Origin: Isoetes taiwanensis
Lineage: Eukaryota; Streptophyta; Lycopodiopsida; Isoetales; Isoetaceae
NCBI GenBank assembly: GCA_021234155.1
Contig: JAJEKV010000014.1
Location: forward strand, 6,897,563 to 6,961,562
Reading direction: 5' to 3'
DNA: 64,000 bases
The translations under genes were made by a program, and so were the position numbers. The notes under the pieces were generated by a model that saw only the letters and a program-made list of their open reading frames with translations, had not been told where the DNA came from and did not search any database. Below are positions 1 through 12,386 of the stretch, piece by piece (the stretch's first letter is position 1; each line of letters starts with the position of its first letter).

Positions 1-1351
1 CAAGCTTGAGACTTGGTAAGCCTGCCACAACTTATGCCTCAAGATCGGAACCAACCGAAAAGGGCTAAGCACCGCATTCGGAAGACCTTCTCTCCGCCTT
101 TTCCAAATCAACCACGAAGCCAAGCTCGCACAAATGGAACGCCTTCTTTGCTTGGCCACCGACCAACCGCTAGGAAAGACTCCCATGAGAAGCTTCGACG
201 ATCACGGTGAAGACCCAAAGAGGGCTCTCACCCGGGACCAAGCTGCCCCTACCTCTATGCATAGGACAAAGCGGTGCTCAATGGTCTCTCGGCCTCCCAC
301 ATAGAGGGCATGTTTCCGCTACACGAGGCTTGAACACCGTGTACTCGGACATTCACCCCGAGGGGCTACGGTGCAAGATCTGCCATAAAAGGGCAGTTTT
401 TAGGAGGAGGCAATGTATTCCACGCCCACTTCCACATGGCGGGCCACTTACTCCCGGAAGCTTAAGTGACCACTTATCCGAAGCGGCAATGTGTCTGAGG
501 CTAGAAGCCCATAAGCCGATGCTACAAACCGAGATGCATCAAGTCCACTATGTGACTTCCAAACGCCATTGACTTGAGAAGACAAGCGCAATGGAATAGC
601 ATTCGCAATTCGCCCAAGTCCGAATGTCCCAAATAAGAAGGCCAAATCGATCCTTAAAAACTCCCACGGCACCGATGACCCTCCCAATACCATCCACGGA
701 TGGATGTTACCCCCGCAAAGAATCCATCGGCGCCGAAAATACCGGGTGTAGGGAAGAGGCCAAGGGAGATCACGAGAATCCAAGGGTACCCAAAGAAAGG
801 GCGATGAGGCTACCATACACACCCGCTAGGGTCCAATGAAAAGAGAACCTTGACCACCTTCCAGGCCTTGAGGAGACCTTTAAGAAAAGGCGAAGCATGA
901 GGGAATGGCCGCAAATCCTCAAAACAGCCCCACGGCAAGCGGCCGGAATTGCCGGCTTCCTAAACACAATAGAGTGGCCCGGCGCGGCGTACCCAACAGA
1001 GCCAATCCACGGGGATTGTTGCTCCTGCAACAACTGCCAGATGAATTTCGACACCAGAACCTTCGTGTGCAAGGACACATCAAGCATACCTAAGCCCCCC
1101 GCCTTTCTGGGACGCACACACTTCCACCATGCGACCTTCACTGTAGCCCCCTCCTCATTTCCTCCCCAAACAAAATTGCGAATGGTGTCATCCAACTCCT
1201 TAACCACACTTTCTGGCGCAAGTATGCAGGAGGCTGCGTAAACATGAGTGCTACAGAGCACTGACTTGGCTACCAGAATCCTACCAGCCATGGTGAGAAA
1301 ATGATTTGTTCTTTTATTCCGGCCGCATTTGACATATCTTATGTTCGACAC
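1..1351 (-). pseudogene. L1-type LINE ORF2, 3' end (decayed)
   Basis: Translated on the minus strand from about 1351 down to the window edge, this is the C-terminal part of a plant L1 reverse-transcriptase protein. The first 193 codons (1351-770) carry the post-RT block LTMAGRILVAKSVL, then WWKCVRPRKAGGLGMLDV and KFIWQLL. After a frameshift near 800 comes a zf-RVT-like zinc-binding segment (about 430-270) with WQILHRSPSG, a CPLCGRPRDH knuckle and a downstream His. The extreme end (about 200-1) is basic and Trp-rich, typical of L1 tails. Several stops and frame changes mark it as dead. It belongs to a different LINE subgroup from the copies at 7.1, 10.9, 33 and 60 kb. Its 5' part is absent: similarity stops near 1351. 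Confidence 0.8.
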
Positions 1352-2845
1352 TATTGCTTATGCGCTTTGCAAATTTCAACACGAACCCCCGGTTATCAAC
1401 CATCCGATCGAACAGTTATACGCTCGCATCATCATTGGTCAAAGCCCACATTTGTAGAAACTAGCTCCCAATATACGCCATCAGAAAATGTGCATTTTTT
1501 ATGACTTAGAATATAAAATTCCCATTTGACTCCTTCTTTTTTTAAGGCTTTTGCCTATTTTTTAATATATCATGGTGCCTGGAATTTAGGTTTTGCTTAA
1601 ACTAGCATAATGTTATGCTTTTACAAACTTATAGGATTTTGAAGAAAAAATCCTCTGATTTGTCGGGCTTAGTAGATGTTTTACAAAATTCTCATCGAAA
1701 GTTTTCTGGGATCTACTTTAGAAACCAGATTTTTCTAGCTTTAATTGAAAATTCTAGGAAGAACGCCCCAATCCCCCCTCCCCTCTCCCTCCCCCTTCCC
1801 CCCTTTTCCCCTTCCTCCACCCCCCTGGCAACATATACTTAAAAGAAAATGAAAACAAAACTGACATAACGCTTCAGATCTTATACATTTCCATGTTGTT
1901 CATGATAAATAATACAATATTATATTCTTTAGTTTCAATTCTAACTCTTTGGAGAATGTCTTTATCCCTTTATGTGCAGTCAATGGGCATTTGAAAAGAT
2001 TATGTTTAGAGATATGAGCAAAGGTTTTCTTGACCAAAAATACGCAATAAGGGCTGCTAATGCAAAAACTGCAAGAGTTCATTTATCAGAGCACATTGTT
2101 AGAGAAATACACAAAGGGATCCAAGCTCAGTTATTAGCACTACCATGGCACCATCACAAATAGGAAAGAACCATGCACTCAATATGATATCCTACATCAT
2201 GTTAGGCTCATACATGCCCTTATGTGTATGATGACATCTATAAAGGAGTATGAGGTTCCAACATATAGAAAAACATGTGGTGTTTGTAGAAAAGAGTAGG
2301 TTTAACCATCCTTTTGTAAAGGATTGATTCTTTGTGTCTAATTACAAGACACCTAAACGAGTTAAAAGGCACAAGCTCTTTATACATATATTTGTGCAAT
2401 GATTCATTTTCCTCCATACCATATGTGATAGGCCATGCTTGAATTCAGGTCCACAAGTGAGATTATATATAGTGGATATGGGAATGCGTTGCCCTTTAAC
2501 ATTGTTTTTTTTTTTCCTTTCTTTTGAACATTGACCCTTTCCTCTCATTGTTGTCTAAGTAAACGCCTATATCTTAAGATCTATTTTTAGAGAACCAAAT
2601 TTTTATGTAAATGGCAATAAATTTCTTTACTCTTAGCGTCTTTTATTACATGATGCACACAATATCAACTCGGCATAGGGCGCAAAATGACAGAATATAT
2701 AATATTAGAAATTGCATAAACCTTATGTGCATATTGTCCAAGTATGTAACATGCACCAAAAACTTCACAAAACATACTATATTATACATTACACTTTATT
2801 TTGTACTTACATGCACATTATGGGCCATGCCTCAAAAGCAAGATC
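1352..2845. other. Non-coding stretch with a pyrimidine tract
   Basis: No supported gene. A C/T-only run lies at about 1768-1826 (mostly C), followed by AT-rich DNA. A 63-codon plus ORF at 1972-2163 has no recognisable similarity and no obvious splice context, so it is not called. Confidence 0.5.
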
Positions 2846-3421
2846 TCAATGGTGTCCATTACCATATCCACCATGACCACGTCCATAACCACCATGGCCA
2901 TGTCCATGCCCATTACCACCATGGCCATATCCATATCCGCCACCATTGTGATATCCTCCATGATATCCTTCTGGCTCAACGTCATTTACTTCACTTGTTT
3001 GACGCTCATAGTGACCATGACCACCGCCACCACCCCCGCCGTATCCACCATGACCACCTCCATACCCGCCACCATGCCCATACCCTCCACCGTGCCCATT
3101 ACCACCGCCATATCCCCCACCGTGGCCATAACCACCACCTCCATAACCACCGTGATATCCACCACCATGGCCACCATTATATCCGCCATTACCATAACCG
3201 CCACCGTGGCCGCCATTATATCCACCATTACCACCATATCCACTACCGTATCCACCACCATATCCCCCATACTGAGGTTGGGCAACCTTCTTTTCGACGA
3301 CAGCGGCAGAGGCATGTTCCTTGGCAGAGGCCTCTTCAAGGGACCGAGCGGATGCGAAGGTGGAAGCAAGAGCCAAACCAAAGAGGAAAAGAAGCATGGC
3401 AAGAGACATTGTGCGCTCCAT
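2846..3421 (-). CDS. Secreted glycine-rich protein
   Basis: A 191-codon intact minus-strand ORF. Residues 1-25 form a classic signal peptide (MERTMS, then a Leu/Ala core ending STFASA before RSLEE), so secretion to the cell wall is predicted. Residues 26-50 are charged (EEASAKEHASAAVVEKK). From about residue 50 the protein is a Gly/Tyr/His-rich repeat domain built on GGYGG, NGGYNGGHGG and GHGGGYG units, interrupted once by an acidic spacer QTSEVNDVEPEGY at about 140-152. This order is typical of plant structural cell-wall GRPs (established family knowledge); the exact role is unknown. The opposite strand gives a long His-rich shadow ORF, which is discarded. Met1 is chosen because it precedes the hydrophobic core; Met5 would also keep the signal. 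The reading frame is undamaged, unlike most of the window. Confidence 0.85.
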   Translation of the reverse strand: MERTMSLAMLLFLFGLALASTFASARSLEEASAKEHASAAVVEKKVAQPQYGGYGGGYGSGYGGNGGYNGGHGGGYGNGGYNGGHGGGYHGGYGGGGYGHGGGYGGGNGHGGGYGHGGGYGGGHGGYGGGGGGGHGHYERQTSEVNDVEPEGYHGGYHNGGGYGYGHGGNGHGHGHGGYGRGHGGYGNGHH

Positions 3422-3455
3422 GTCAAGGTGAAGAGGTGGTTAGAAGAGGAGGAGG

Positions 3456-3463
3456 TTATATAG
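3456..3463 (-). promoter_or_regulatory. TATA box of the glycine-rich protein gene
   Basis: On the minus strand the sequence CTATATAA lies 35-42 bases upstream of the ATG at 3421. Normal TATA-to-start spacing would leave a 5' leader of only about 10 bases. Either the leader is very short or translation begins at the second Met (3409). Confidence 0.5.
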
Positions 3464-3499
3464 GGAGTGGTGCATTAAAGGGGTTGGTAAGGGTATGGA

Positions 3500-5200
3500 C
3501 GAGGGTCTTGAGGGTCTTTAAGGGCGACCTTGGCTTTGTTAGGCACCATATTCGGTGCAAGCTTTGACTTGATTGCCAACGTTATATCAAAATGGGTTGT
3601 CTCTAGCATAGTTATTTTGGTCTGGCACAAGAGATCTAAGCAAATATGCTGCTGCCCTTTGCAGCGGAAATTTTTTAGCACCCACTCTACACCGACTATG
3701 CCTTGCCACGCTTCTCGTTTTCTCGCCCACCATTAAGATAAATTACTTCATTCATTTTTTCTCTTTGGATTTCTTTACCATTTCTTTACCATCGTAGATC
3801 ATTATCCTCCAGCATTATATTATAAAAGTCTAACCATCTTCAGCCGAACAACTTATTACAACTTATTACAGTTATTTGGTTTCCATATTTCAAATTTCAA
3901 GGTTGCACTTCCCTTATTAAAAACGTTAATAATTGTTGATACACTTCCCCTTTACTAAAAAGGTTTTTGTATTTCATAAGTGCACCTCTATGTACTCTTA
4001 TGTAGAAACCTTATATATTAATACAAAATGGAATGTGGGTCACTTTACCCGGAAGATTATTCTGATGATACATGGCATCAACCAATATTACGGAATGAAA
4101 GTCGGGGCATTTGATTCCCAAGAGCCATGAAGAGCAGGTCGATTTGAAGCAAATCCGCTGATCCGGTGAAGAGCAGGAGGTCGCAACAAGTAGCTCCCCA
4201 CATTCCATTTTGTAGGAAAAGGGTAAAGGGGCAGACCCTCTCCCGGCCGCCGCCAGTCGGGGGGCCCCTGCCCCTATTGCGGAAAGGGAGCCCCAAGCTC
4301 CCTTCGCCTATACAATACCACCTTCAAAAAAGGAAAAAAAAAAGGGGGGGATGGTGCTTTGATCTTATACTCTTGTATATAATACATATAACTCTAAAAG
4401 TATCCTTTCTTGTAAAATGAATTCCAAAAAGAAGGGTGCCCCTATAAGCATCTGAAGACATTCATTCGTCAAATAGTCCTCGATCTTGAGAATTATTTTG
4501 TACAGCAACACAATTGAAGTTTATCAATTTATATTATGCTTGAATGCATTGGGCTCCTTAGACACTGCATTTTAATGTCCACTACAATGAATGCCTGGAA
4601 GTTTTGAATAGAAAGACGCCATCGCACCTGTTTAATATTAAGAAGTATCATTGTATGGTTGTATGAGTCTCATAAGCAATAAACTTAACTTGTTAATGCC
4701 TCAATCTGTGTGGAGGTGTAGAGTCATATGATAACATTAGCCACATGGGGTAGTTTGGAACATGTTCAAAAATCTTTTTTGACTTTTGCATCAGAAGATT
4801 ATTGTTCGAAATCAATTATATTCCTCAGTAGGACTCACTATTTGATCCAACATTTGATGGACCGCTGATGGCATAGCCTAGGGTTTCTGATCAGCCTTTT
4901 GATCATGGCTCTTGATTCCAGTATCAATTTTGGGCATGTTTGGGCTCGTTGGAGAGCTCGTGGCTTGCTCTTTCTATTAATATAAGATTTAATTCTGATT
5001 TTGTAAAATTGCTGCAGAAAAGGGGTTTGATAGTTTTGGCCTCTTGGTAGTGGTAGGGTTTGGCTTTGGCACTCTTTCCTATAAATCTCACAAACGGTGT
5101 CAGATTTTGACATGCATGAGCTTGTTGGAAAGCTTGAAGTAAGATAATTTTAGTAACATCAATATTGCCCAAGACCTCTGACAAAGTGTAGGTAAATTAG
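3500..5200. other. Non-coding stretch downstream/upstream of GRP
   Basis: Only short ORFs without coding signature. A GC-rich patch at 4236-4300 (ccggccgccgccagtcgggg and following) ends in an A-run and G-run near 4330-4345. This looks like a fragment of a retroelement 3' end, but nothing definite can be assigned. Confidence 0.4.
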
Positions 5201-5420
5201 CATCTAATCACTTCAGCCTCTTTTGTGAAGATGATGAGATCTAATGCACCACATGTAACCCACACATGCTGCAACATAATCCTGATAAGGATTCTATGGT
5301 GGATATTCCTCGGATGGATGTCTTGCATGTTTGTAGATTGGTCCGTGAAGGTTTAACTATAGCTGCTGAGAATACTTCTGCATCAGGATCCAACGAGAAA
5401 GGAAAAAACTGCATGCATCT

Positions 5421-6780
5421 ATGCACCTTAATCCCGTAGCATTACCACATGTTCAGTCCTATTTTATTGGCATGTCTACAGATGTTGGAGTTTTTGAATG
5501 TTTCCTCTTCCCAACTTCTTGTTTTAGTCACCTCTTCATCGCCCCAGCCGCAATCTCATCTCTCACATGCCACTACGACTTCATGTTCTTGTGTTATGGA
5601 CAATGGAGGTTCAACTGCACACGAAATGATGCCTCCACCACAAATTGGAGGTTTCCTCAAGTGCACATTGGAGGTGGTTTTGGAAACTCATTAGGGCAGA
5701 TGGCACCTCCAAATATGTTGGAGGTCTCATGCCTTGGTTAGAGGGAGCTCTCGATCATCAACACCTCCAACATGAGTTGGAAGTTATGTGGTACCGTCTA
5801 GACAAGGTCTTGCGCGAGGTGCCCCACCAATGCATGCTTGAAATGCTCAGGCTATGCATATGTTGGAGTTTGTTCTGAGCAAACTCAACCTCCAACGATG
5901 TTCGAGATTCTTCAAGGCAAGAAGATTTTCCATCACTGCCATTCAGAGGATCAAAAGACACTTACAATGTCCACTTCTGTTACATGCGCCAGCTTGCATG
6001 TATCTTCTGTTGTTGCACCTTCGCCTATGTTGACTTCTATCCCTTGGAAGTCACCAGACACTAGTGGCTGCAGTTTTAGCATTTCGAGGTCTTTTTTTTA
6101 TCTTGCCTTAGAGACAATTTAGTTTCAGATCATCATCTATAATTTCTTTCATATGACTTTGTTGCAATAGCGTCCAGGGTGCACGTGCTTTCGTTTGAAT
6201 GTAAAGTTCTTGAAGGATGATGACTTTCAAGAAGCTTGCAAGGGCATTGGGACAACTTTTTAATCAATGTCAGGGATGGCCGTCATAGTGGATGCACTCG
6301 CAGCAGTCAAACGTTTTGCCAAATAGTGGGGCTGAGAGTCCGCAACATCAAATCATGCTTTATTATATACTTTGTATCAAGATCTCCTCGCTCGGCAAGG
6401 ACTCCTCCTAGATGTTATGATCGAGATTTTCTGGCAGATTCAAGCTTTGGAGGAGCAACTAAGCGATGTCGCGCATGATGTCAGCCATGTCTTCAATTTT
6501 TCTGTTAGATGGCTCAGTACTCTCATAGTCTGCAGATCCCAAACAACATCTGCATGATCACTTTTAGGCAATTTTTATTGGGGGATATATACCCTTCCAG
6601 TCAGAAAAGCAAGATGCAACATCTATTAGAGGAGGTGGCTATAACTAATGATGCCCTTCCCATCATTTCTGAGGAGCAACATCTATTATGAGAGGTAGCT
6701 ATAACTATTGATGCCCTTCCCATCATCTCTTAGGAGCAACGCCTATCAGGGGAGGCGACTATAACTCATATGGGTTCAAC
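5421..6780 (+). pseudogene. Decayed coding-like region, unrecognised
   Basis: Successive short plus ORFs look protein-like but do not join without frameshifts: Ser-rich 5449-5694, helical 5645-5878 (LEGALDHQHLQHELEVM), and helical 6372-6557 (QALEEQLSDVAHDVSHVF). The region ends in the in-frame 20-residue repeat at 6601-6780. No domain family is recognised. It could be a broken host gene or a retroelement gag-like region; I cannot decide. Confidence 0.3.
6601..6780 (+). repeat. 60-bp tandem repeat (20-codon unit), three copies
   Basis: Three head-to-tail units of exactly 60 bp (6601, 6661, 6721). The plus frame starting near 6615 reads MQHLLEEVAITNDALPIIS and related versions in each unit. 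Units two and three contain stop codons in that frame. A 60-bp period is a multiple of three, so the array probably arose inside a coding sequence. Confidence 0.7.
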
Positions 6781-7089
6781 AATTTTGCATTTAAAAAGGA
6801 CAAGTGCCCAAGGTTGGATGATATACCATTTAAATTCTTAAGTCCTAGGCCACACTTCTCTTTTTCCTAAGCCAAGGCCAATTGATCTATCTTACATCAT
6901 TGAACAAAGACTAAGTGATCTAAAGGGATGAATCTAATTGTTTTTAATATATTCGTTTGTTGTCCTTTTATAGGAGGGATGAGGAGATGGACTTGGACCA
7001 CCTAACACAACACTTGGAACTGGCTTAGCAGGCCAACCTCCTGTATGGCACCTCCTCGCATGTCTCCGCTACCGGATGCTTAAGATGAC

Positions 7090-7936
7090 TTGGCAGACAT
7101 TTTTGCAGTCCTCTACTCTAGAGCAATAGGCACACAGGCTGATTGACGTCCTCGTGGCTGCTGCAGAATGGTGCTTTGGAAGAAGCCGCCCTTGACGGAC
7201 CATGGGAGCCACGACCTTCCCACATAACCGTTGGTTTGATGCTGAGTGCAGGAACACAGCTGCTAGCTCTGATAGGTCAATATTGCCTTTTCCTTAATGC
7301 TAAGAAGGCCAGATACATCACGGCCCATCAACAGAAAATATTCTTCCTCCTGGATCGTGATCCCAAGATCTTCTAGCAAAGGGTGCTCAGAAAGCCAATA
7401 CACCCTACAAGGAACAGCACTCAAGAACAGTGGGGACAATCCCTACAACAGATGTACGGCCCCCAAGGAGCACAAGCAGCACTATCCCCGCGGCAGGGCC
7501 CGATGCTGGAAATTACAGAGGCAGACATAGATCAAGGCTTACAACGCCTGGCCAATGGAGAAGCATCAGACCTAGATGGTATGCAGGCAAAGTTGCTCAA
7601 GTGAGCAGGACTATCCATACAGTACCGGTGCTGACTGCCATGTTCAACAAAGCACTGCAGGATGGTTTCCCTCCATAGTGGATCACTAGTTGTCCCCATA
7701 TATAAAGTGACCCACATTGCCCAGCCAATTACTGAAAAATCATGGTCAGTTCGCATGTTTGCAAAACTGCTTGCCGGAATTCTCGAGCAGCAGTTGACGG
7801 CCTGGGTAGAGGCAGCAGACGTGCAGACCCTCACGCAGGTAAGGTTCAGGCTGCGGTACTCAACCATTGATCATATCTTCACACTGCAGACCACAGCGGG
7901 AACCAACGGCGGGACCTATTGCTACTTTGTGGACTT
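7090..7936 (+). pseudogene. LINE ORF2 fragment (linker + RT N-terminus)
   Basis: Plus-strand decayed piece of the same LINE family as the copy at 59.7-64 kb. Aligned landmarks are RWFDAECRNT (NPWFDAECKA in the long copy), ITEADIDQGLQRLANGEA (LSEADIHQGLRHLANGKA), SVRMFAKLLAGILEQQL, FRLRYSTIDHIFTLQ, and YCYFVDFN, the start of RT motif A. At least four frame changes or stops are present. The fragment stops abruptly at 7936, where a hAT-like terminus begins, so the catalytic YADD region is missing. The 5' end is also truncated. Confidence 0.75.
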
Positions 7937-8100
7937 CAATATTGTTTACGTACACGTATTTTACATTTATATACATTCTGTACCTTCCTCATAGTATTAT
8001 ACGTACCATACCTATAAGTAGACAGGTCAAATTGAGCTCTTGTTTTATTAATACCATAAACGTATTAATATGTAAAGTACGTATGATACATACTTAAAAG
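7937..8100 (+). mobile_element. hAT-type element terminus (CAATATTGT...)
   Basis: The LINE reading frame is cut at 7936 by CAATATTGTTTACGTACACG. This resembles the termini at 28617 (CAGTGTTGTATAAATACG) and 62275 (CAATGTTGTCCCGTACGC). ACGTA/CGTAC-rich subterminal DNA follows to about 8085. The preceding 8 bases, GTGGACTT, would be the left target duplication, but the matching right end was not found in the window. The element is probably truncated, or its right end has decayed. Confidence 0.5.
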
Positions 8101-10650
8101 AAAAGAGTGTCCAAATGACATTAGACCAATAGAATTGGTAAAATTATACTCTAGAAAAAATACATTATTGTACATTATAGAATAGAGTAAAAAAACACAT
8201 TAGGAGACTTTAGACATTAGGGAGATTATGGAATTGTAGTTTAAAAAAAATAAAAAATAAATAAAAAAAATAAAAACTTAAGTCTTAAGGCTTTAACTTT
8301 ACCATCCCTAATCGGCATAGATTGGGAACTTAAAAGTTCAATAAGCAGCCCTACAGAGAATAGGTGCATCTCTTTAGGCCAAGACTTGGATATAATTTCT
8401 AAGTAAACTTGTTAGAATAATGGATAAAATTTCGTCAAACAAATTCAAATCTAAATATATTAATTTTATATGCTATTATCTGCACTCCTGTAGGTAGCTA
8501 GAAGGCTAGTATGCCTGTTCTCATATACACATATTTACAAAAAGACCCCATAAGATAGTGCAAAGTAGAAATATCTCTACATTCTTTGTTCTTGTTTATA
8601 AAAAAAGCAAGACCTCCTATGTAGGCAAAAATACACAATAAACTCAAAAGTTCTAGCAAACCAGTTTAGAAGGAGTCTTGAGTACAAAATTTCTTGTGTA
8701 ATCTTTCCTTGTTAAGTGTATAGCCATGATTGAAGTACATGTTGTCTTGCATTAGGATAGAATATGATGGAGTAAGTTTCATTATGTTCTACTGTACTAG
8801 CAACAAGACAAGTGTAAGCACAGATAGCTTATTTGGATTTTCCCAAATAAAGATCATATGTAAAAATGGTATCACCATTCGAAACAAATAGAAACAAGGA
8901 GGTGGAGTCTAGGTTACCTGCACCCAATCATGTCAAAGTTAGCAATAAACTTGGTAACCAGACAAGGGATGGCAAGTAAGCTAAAGAACACCACGGCTTA
9001 TTGCCCTTCACCTTATTGTCTTAGTAGTTGGTTAGACATAAAGAGTACCAAATAGGAATTAAGTATGAAAAATGCAAGATCAACAAAGTTGACATGCAAC
9101 ATATATTTTTATCCTATCAAAAGAGGCTAGAATCAACTAACAAAGCCACACGAAGGGGAATTCGACTCAAGGTAACCACTCATTTATATGGCCATGTTGT
9201 AAATTATGAAGGCCGATACTAGGCTAGGTAGTCCTAACTTAGTTGTACATGCCTTAGAAAATGCTTTATAAAATGTGTATTGTATAAGGGACTTTTACTG
9301 CATTCAGAAATGTGTAATAAAATAAAATAAAAACAAAAATAAAAAAACCTCGGAGACAACTAGTTCAGGCAACAACCCTATTAGCAGTTCCAGCTACATC
9401 GGTCAATCCCTCAGTAGCCTTATCATTCCATATAAATATCTAGCATAATAACAGGGTTTCCTTTATATTTTTGTACATTTTTTTCTCTGGTTTTCATATG
9501 ATTTAGTGGTCGTATCTCGTGCAGTGTACTAATGCGTACATCTAGAGTGCCTCTATATTTCATGTTCTAATTTTCATATTCTTAACCCATGTTTGGTTGG
9601 TTTTAATTTTACCATGTTATTTAATAGCTAAGATCGATTTATTGAGTTCTTAATCTAGGGCCTACAATAAAAGCCCTATTTTCCCTCATGTATTTTTCAC
9701 TAAATTCTAAAGCTGACATGCAGATGTCGAGCTAGAGTGTTATAGGGTTAACCTTCTGCTTTTCAAGTTTATCAAGTTCTGCCCAAACGTTTTATATTTT
9801 AGGTCGGGGCTACGGGCCAGAAGCTGCCATGGCACATGCCTAATGATAGAGATTAGAGTAGAGCGAAATCACAACCTTTCTGTTGCAGAGTTATTTGACA
9901 ATGGTTAACCATGAGAGCTTTTAATTACACTATTTGGATTGCAGAATCTACCAGGTTGCAGTATTGGTACAAGGACGCGCTTGTTGTAGTCTTGCATATG
10001 TTTGATGTAGGGCTAGGGTTGAAGAAGTTAGCTTAGGCCTAATTGGCTATCACTGAAGTTATGCAGAGCTTTACGGTCTACAGGTGAACTGAATTTCGTC
10101 CACATTGGCTATATTATTTGGCTAGAATTAGATATTATTCCTTATAGAGCTAAAGAAGACCCTAACCTTCTACAGTAGTGGATTTTTCGCAAGAAATAAT
10201 TTATGGAGATGTCCCATGTATTTTTAGTTCTATGCCAAAATCCCCATTTAGGAAACTAATATTGTACTACATTATGATATTTGTTCCTCTGTCAAATTCT
10301 ATACATTACGTGCTATAAATCAAATTTATCAAAGCAGACATGTTATAACATATTGTTTTCAGCAGATAATTTCAGGATCTAATAGCTTGGCCAAGGTAAT
10401 AGAGTAGTAGCAACTTGATCCAATCCTTGTATTTGTTCTTATAATGAGAATGAGTTTTTCAAATCTGTTAAAAGGTATACTGATTCTGAGCATGCTTTCC
10501 TTTACCACATCTAGTTTTCTATTTTATGTTGTCACTTCTTATCTACAAGGACGTTATAATGGTTGCGCACAATATGATTATAAGGATGTGAAAATATGTG
10601 GAAAGGCCTTTGGCATGGCGTAAAAATATTCATTAATCCATCATTGTAAC
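8100..10650. other. AT-rich stretch, no gene seen
   Basis: No long ORF on either strand. There are A-rich runs at 8240-8275 and 9318-9345. Nothing recognisable. Confidence 0.5.
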
Positions 10651-10689
10651 TTTTCCATCATTGTTTTAAGAAAGAAAGAAAGAAATTTT

Positions 10690-10925
10690 TAATGTTCGCG
10701 GAACCCAATCGGGTTATGGGACCCAATACAAAAGAGAGGGCAAAAAGCCCAGACTGAAACTCGGGGACGAAGCCCCGTGACCAAACCAAAAAGGCCGAAG
10801 CCAAAATCAGACGTGGGGACTAGCCCCAGTACAGAGAACTCAGGGGACTATGCCCCGTAGCAAATTACAATACTAGAATAAAACAAAACAAAAGGGCATA
10901 AGCCCAAGCAGATCTCAGAGTCAAC
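10690..10925 (-). other. LINE 3' UTR with a series of short hairpins
   Basis: Read on the minus strand, this stretch has at least six G/C stem-loops in a row: GGGC-TTAT-GCCC, GGGG-CATAGT-CCCC, GGGG-CTAGT-CCCC, CGGGG-CTTCGT-CCCCG, GGGC-TTTTT-GCCC and AACCC-GAT-TGGGTT. It then runs into the conserved 3' terminus and (TTTC)n. LINE 3' UTR structures are often recognised by the element's own RT, so this is the likely role (inference). Confidence 0.6.
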
Positions 10926-10929
10926 TCAG

Positions 10930-11880
10930 CTACACAGACACTGCCCATGGATCAAGTGGCCAGTAATCCCGAATGACAGCCTGGCCGCCTCTATACACAG
11001 CCCACTTCCGGTGCAGACGAGCCTCGCGGACTCGACATAATTCATCCTTCCGTCGGCAAAGCTGTGCTGGGGTAAGGTCTTCCTGGACGGAGAAGGAGGT
11101 CCCTTGCAAGTGATTACCATGGCGGAGGATGTGCAGCCTGGATAAAGCATCCCTGAAACTGACTAGCAAATGACGAGGACGGTCAGGCCGTGCTGCTCCA
11201 ACTCGATGAGCCAAGAGAATGCCATCTGCCTGTACATGCATCACCTCTGCAAAGAAACGGGTCACCTCAACTGCCCCAGGAGTGTCGCTTGCTTCCTCCA
11301 AACCCACAATGCGTAGGTTCAGGGCTAACGGGTGTGCTGTGGCCTGGTCAGGCTTCGGAAGCGGGACCTGTGCAGTGGGCAAACAACCCTCGGATGACGG
11401 CCGTGTGGGCATAGATGTGGTATCATCGGCCTGGGACGTAGCATCCACATGCTCAGACGCTAACGCTGTGAGAGGTACGGGTGTAGCACTGCCGTGCTGC
11501 GCTGAATCAGCTCTTGCCGACTGTAGCAGCATCTCTAGAAGCTGGACCCAACTTCCCAAGGGCAACTGAGCCGATGTTCCTGTGAGTGTGACTGTTGATT
11601 GGATCGTGCGGATCCCGACCAACAAATCTGGAGGCAAACAATGGATCAGAGCATCAATCCTGGTGAAGGCTGCAGCCAAAGATGCATCTGGAACGGATTG
11701 CGTGTCTGGGGGTGTGTTTGGGTCTGCCAGTATAGGGCGCTGAGGCCCAAATGATGGGGCTGCCTAAAGATACGGCGCAATTGCGGGGTCATAGGGCCTA
11801 TTCAAGACCGGCTCCGACAGCCTAACAAGGTTCTTTTCTTTACGGGTTTCCCTGGCCATGCGTTTGATTTGACGAGCCAT
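10930..11880 (-). pseudogene. LINE ORF1 protein (RNA-binding, L1 ORF1p-like)
   Basis: A frame from ATG at 11880 runs to the stop at 10930, about 316 codons, broken only by one TAG at 11766-11764 (codon 39). The N-terminus is basic (MARQIKRMARETRKEKN). The middle is Pro/Thr/Ala-rich. The C-terminal half has the RRM-like plus C-terminal domain pattern of L1 ORF1 proteins: LNLRIVGLEE, FFAEVMHV, LAHRVG, RHLLVSFRDALSRLHILR, EDLTPAQLCRRK and a final GGQAVIRDYW. Such proteins bind LINE RNA as trimers (family knowledge). Apart from codon 39 the frame is open, which suggests a fairly recent insertion. Confidence 0.75.
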
Positions 11881-12299
11881 TCAGAGCAACAAGAGGATGG
11901 GCGAGCAGAACTGCTTATAAGAAAAGAAGGGAGCTCCAAGCTTCAAGGAATCGAAACTGTAAACAAGGGCTGTGGAATCGATGTCCAAGCTTGCCGATTG
12001 TAGGCATAAAAAGGCGTTATGTGAAAAGGGTGGTAGCTTGGGCAGGCGGTGGCAGACCCTGGGCAAATCTTGCTGGACCAAATCCTGCCGGGAGCTGGAG
12101 TCTGAACGGGACGGATGCTGAGGGAGGATCCGAACTGGGCAAAGAGCGAATCCAAATTCTGGCAGAAGCAATCTACAGGGGAAAACCGAGGATTACCAGG
12201 CAAGTACGTGGCTGGGCTGCACCCGCTGTGGTCTTGACTGCATAGCCGACAACGATGGCAAAACTGGGGCCGGATTCGGCTTACAGCGACGCAGCAACT

Positions 12300-12386
12300 C
12301 CCTGGCGCAACTCTGATGCTAGCCCCTGAGGGGCTTAGGCTTTCCCTGGCGCAAGTCCGATGCTAGCCCCCGAGGGGCTTAGGCTT
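12300..12386. repeat. 44-bp tandem duplication with palindromic core
   Basis: Two units (from 12300 and 12344) share ccctggcgcaa, gatgctagcccc and gaggggcttaggctt. Each contains the palindrome AGCCCCTGAGGGGCT or a one-base variant. It lies in the presumed 5' leader of the minus-strand LINE. Confidence 0.7.

Noticed and set aside
2611-3567. 318-codon plus-strand His-rich ORF
   Set aside because: It is the antisense shadow of the glycine-rich repeat gene. The minus frame has a signal peptide and family-like repeats; the plus frame has neither.
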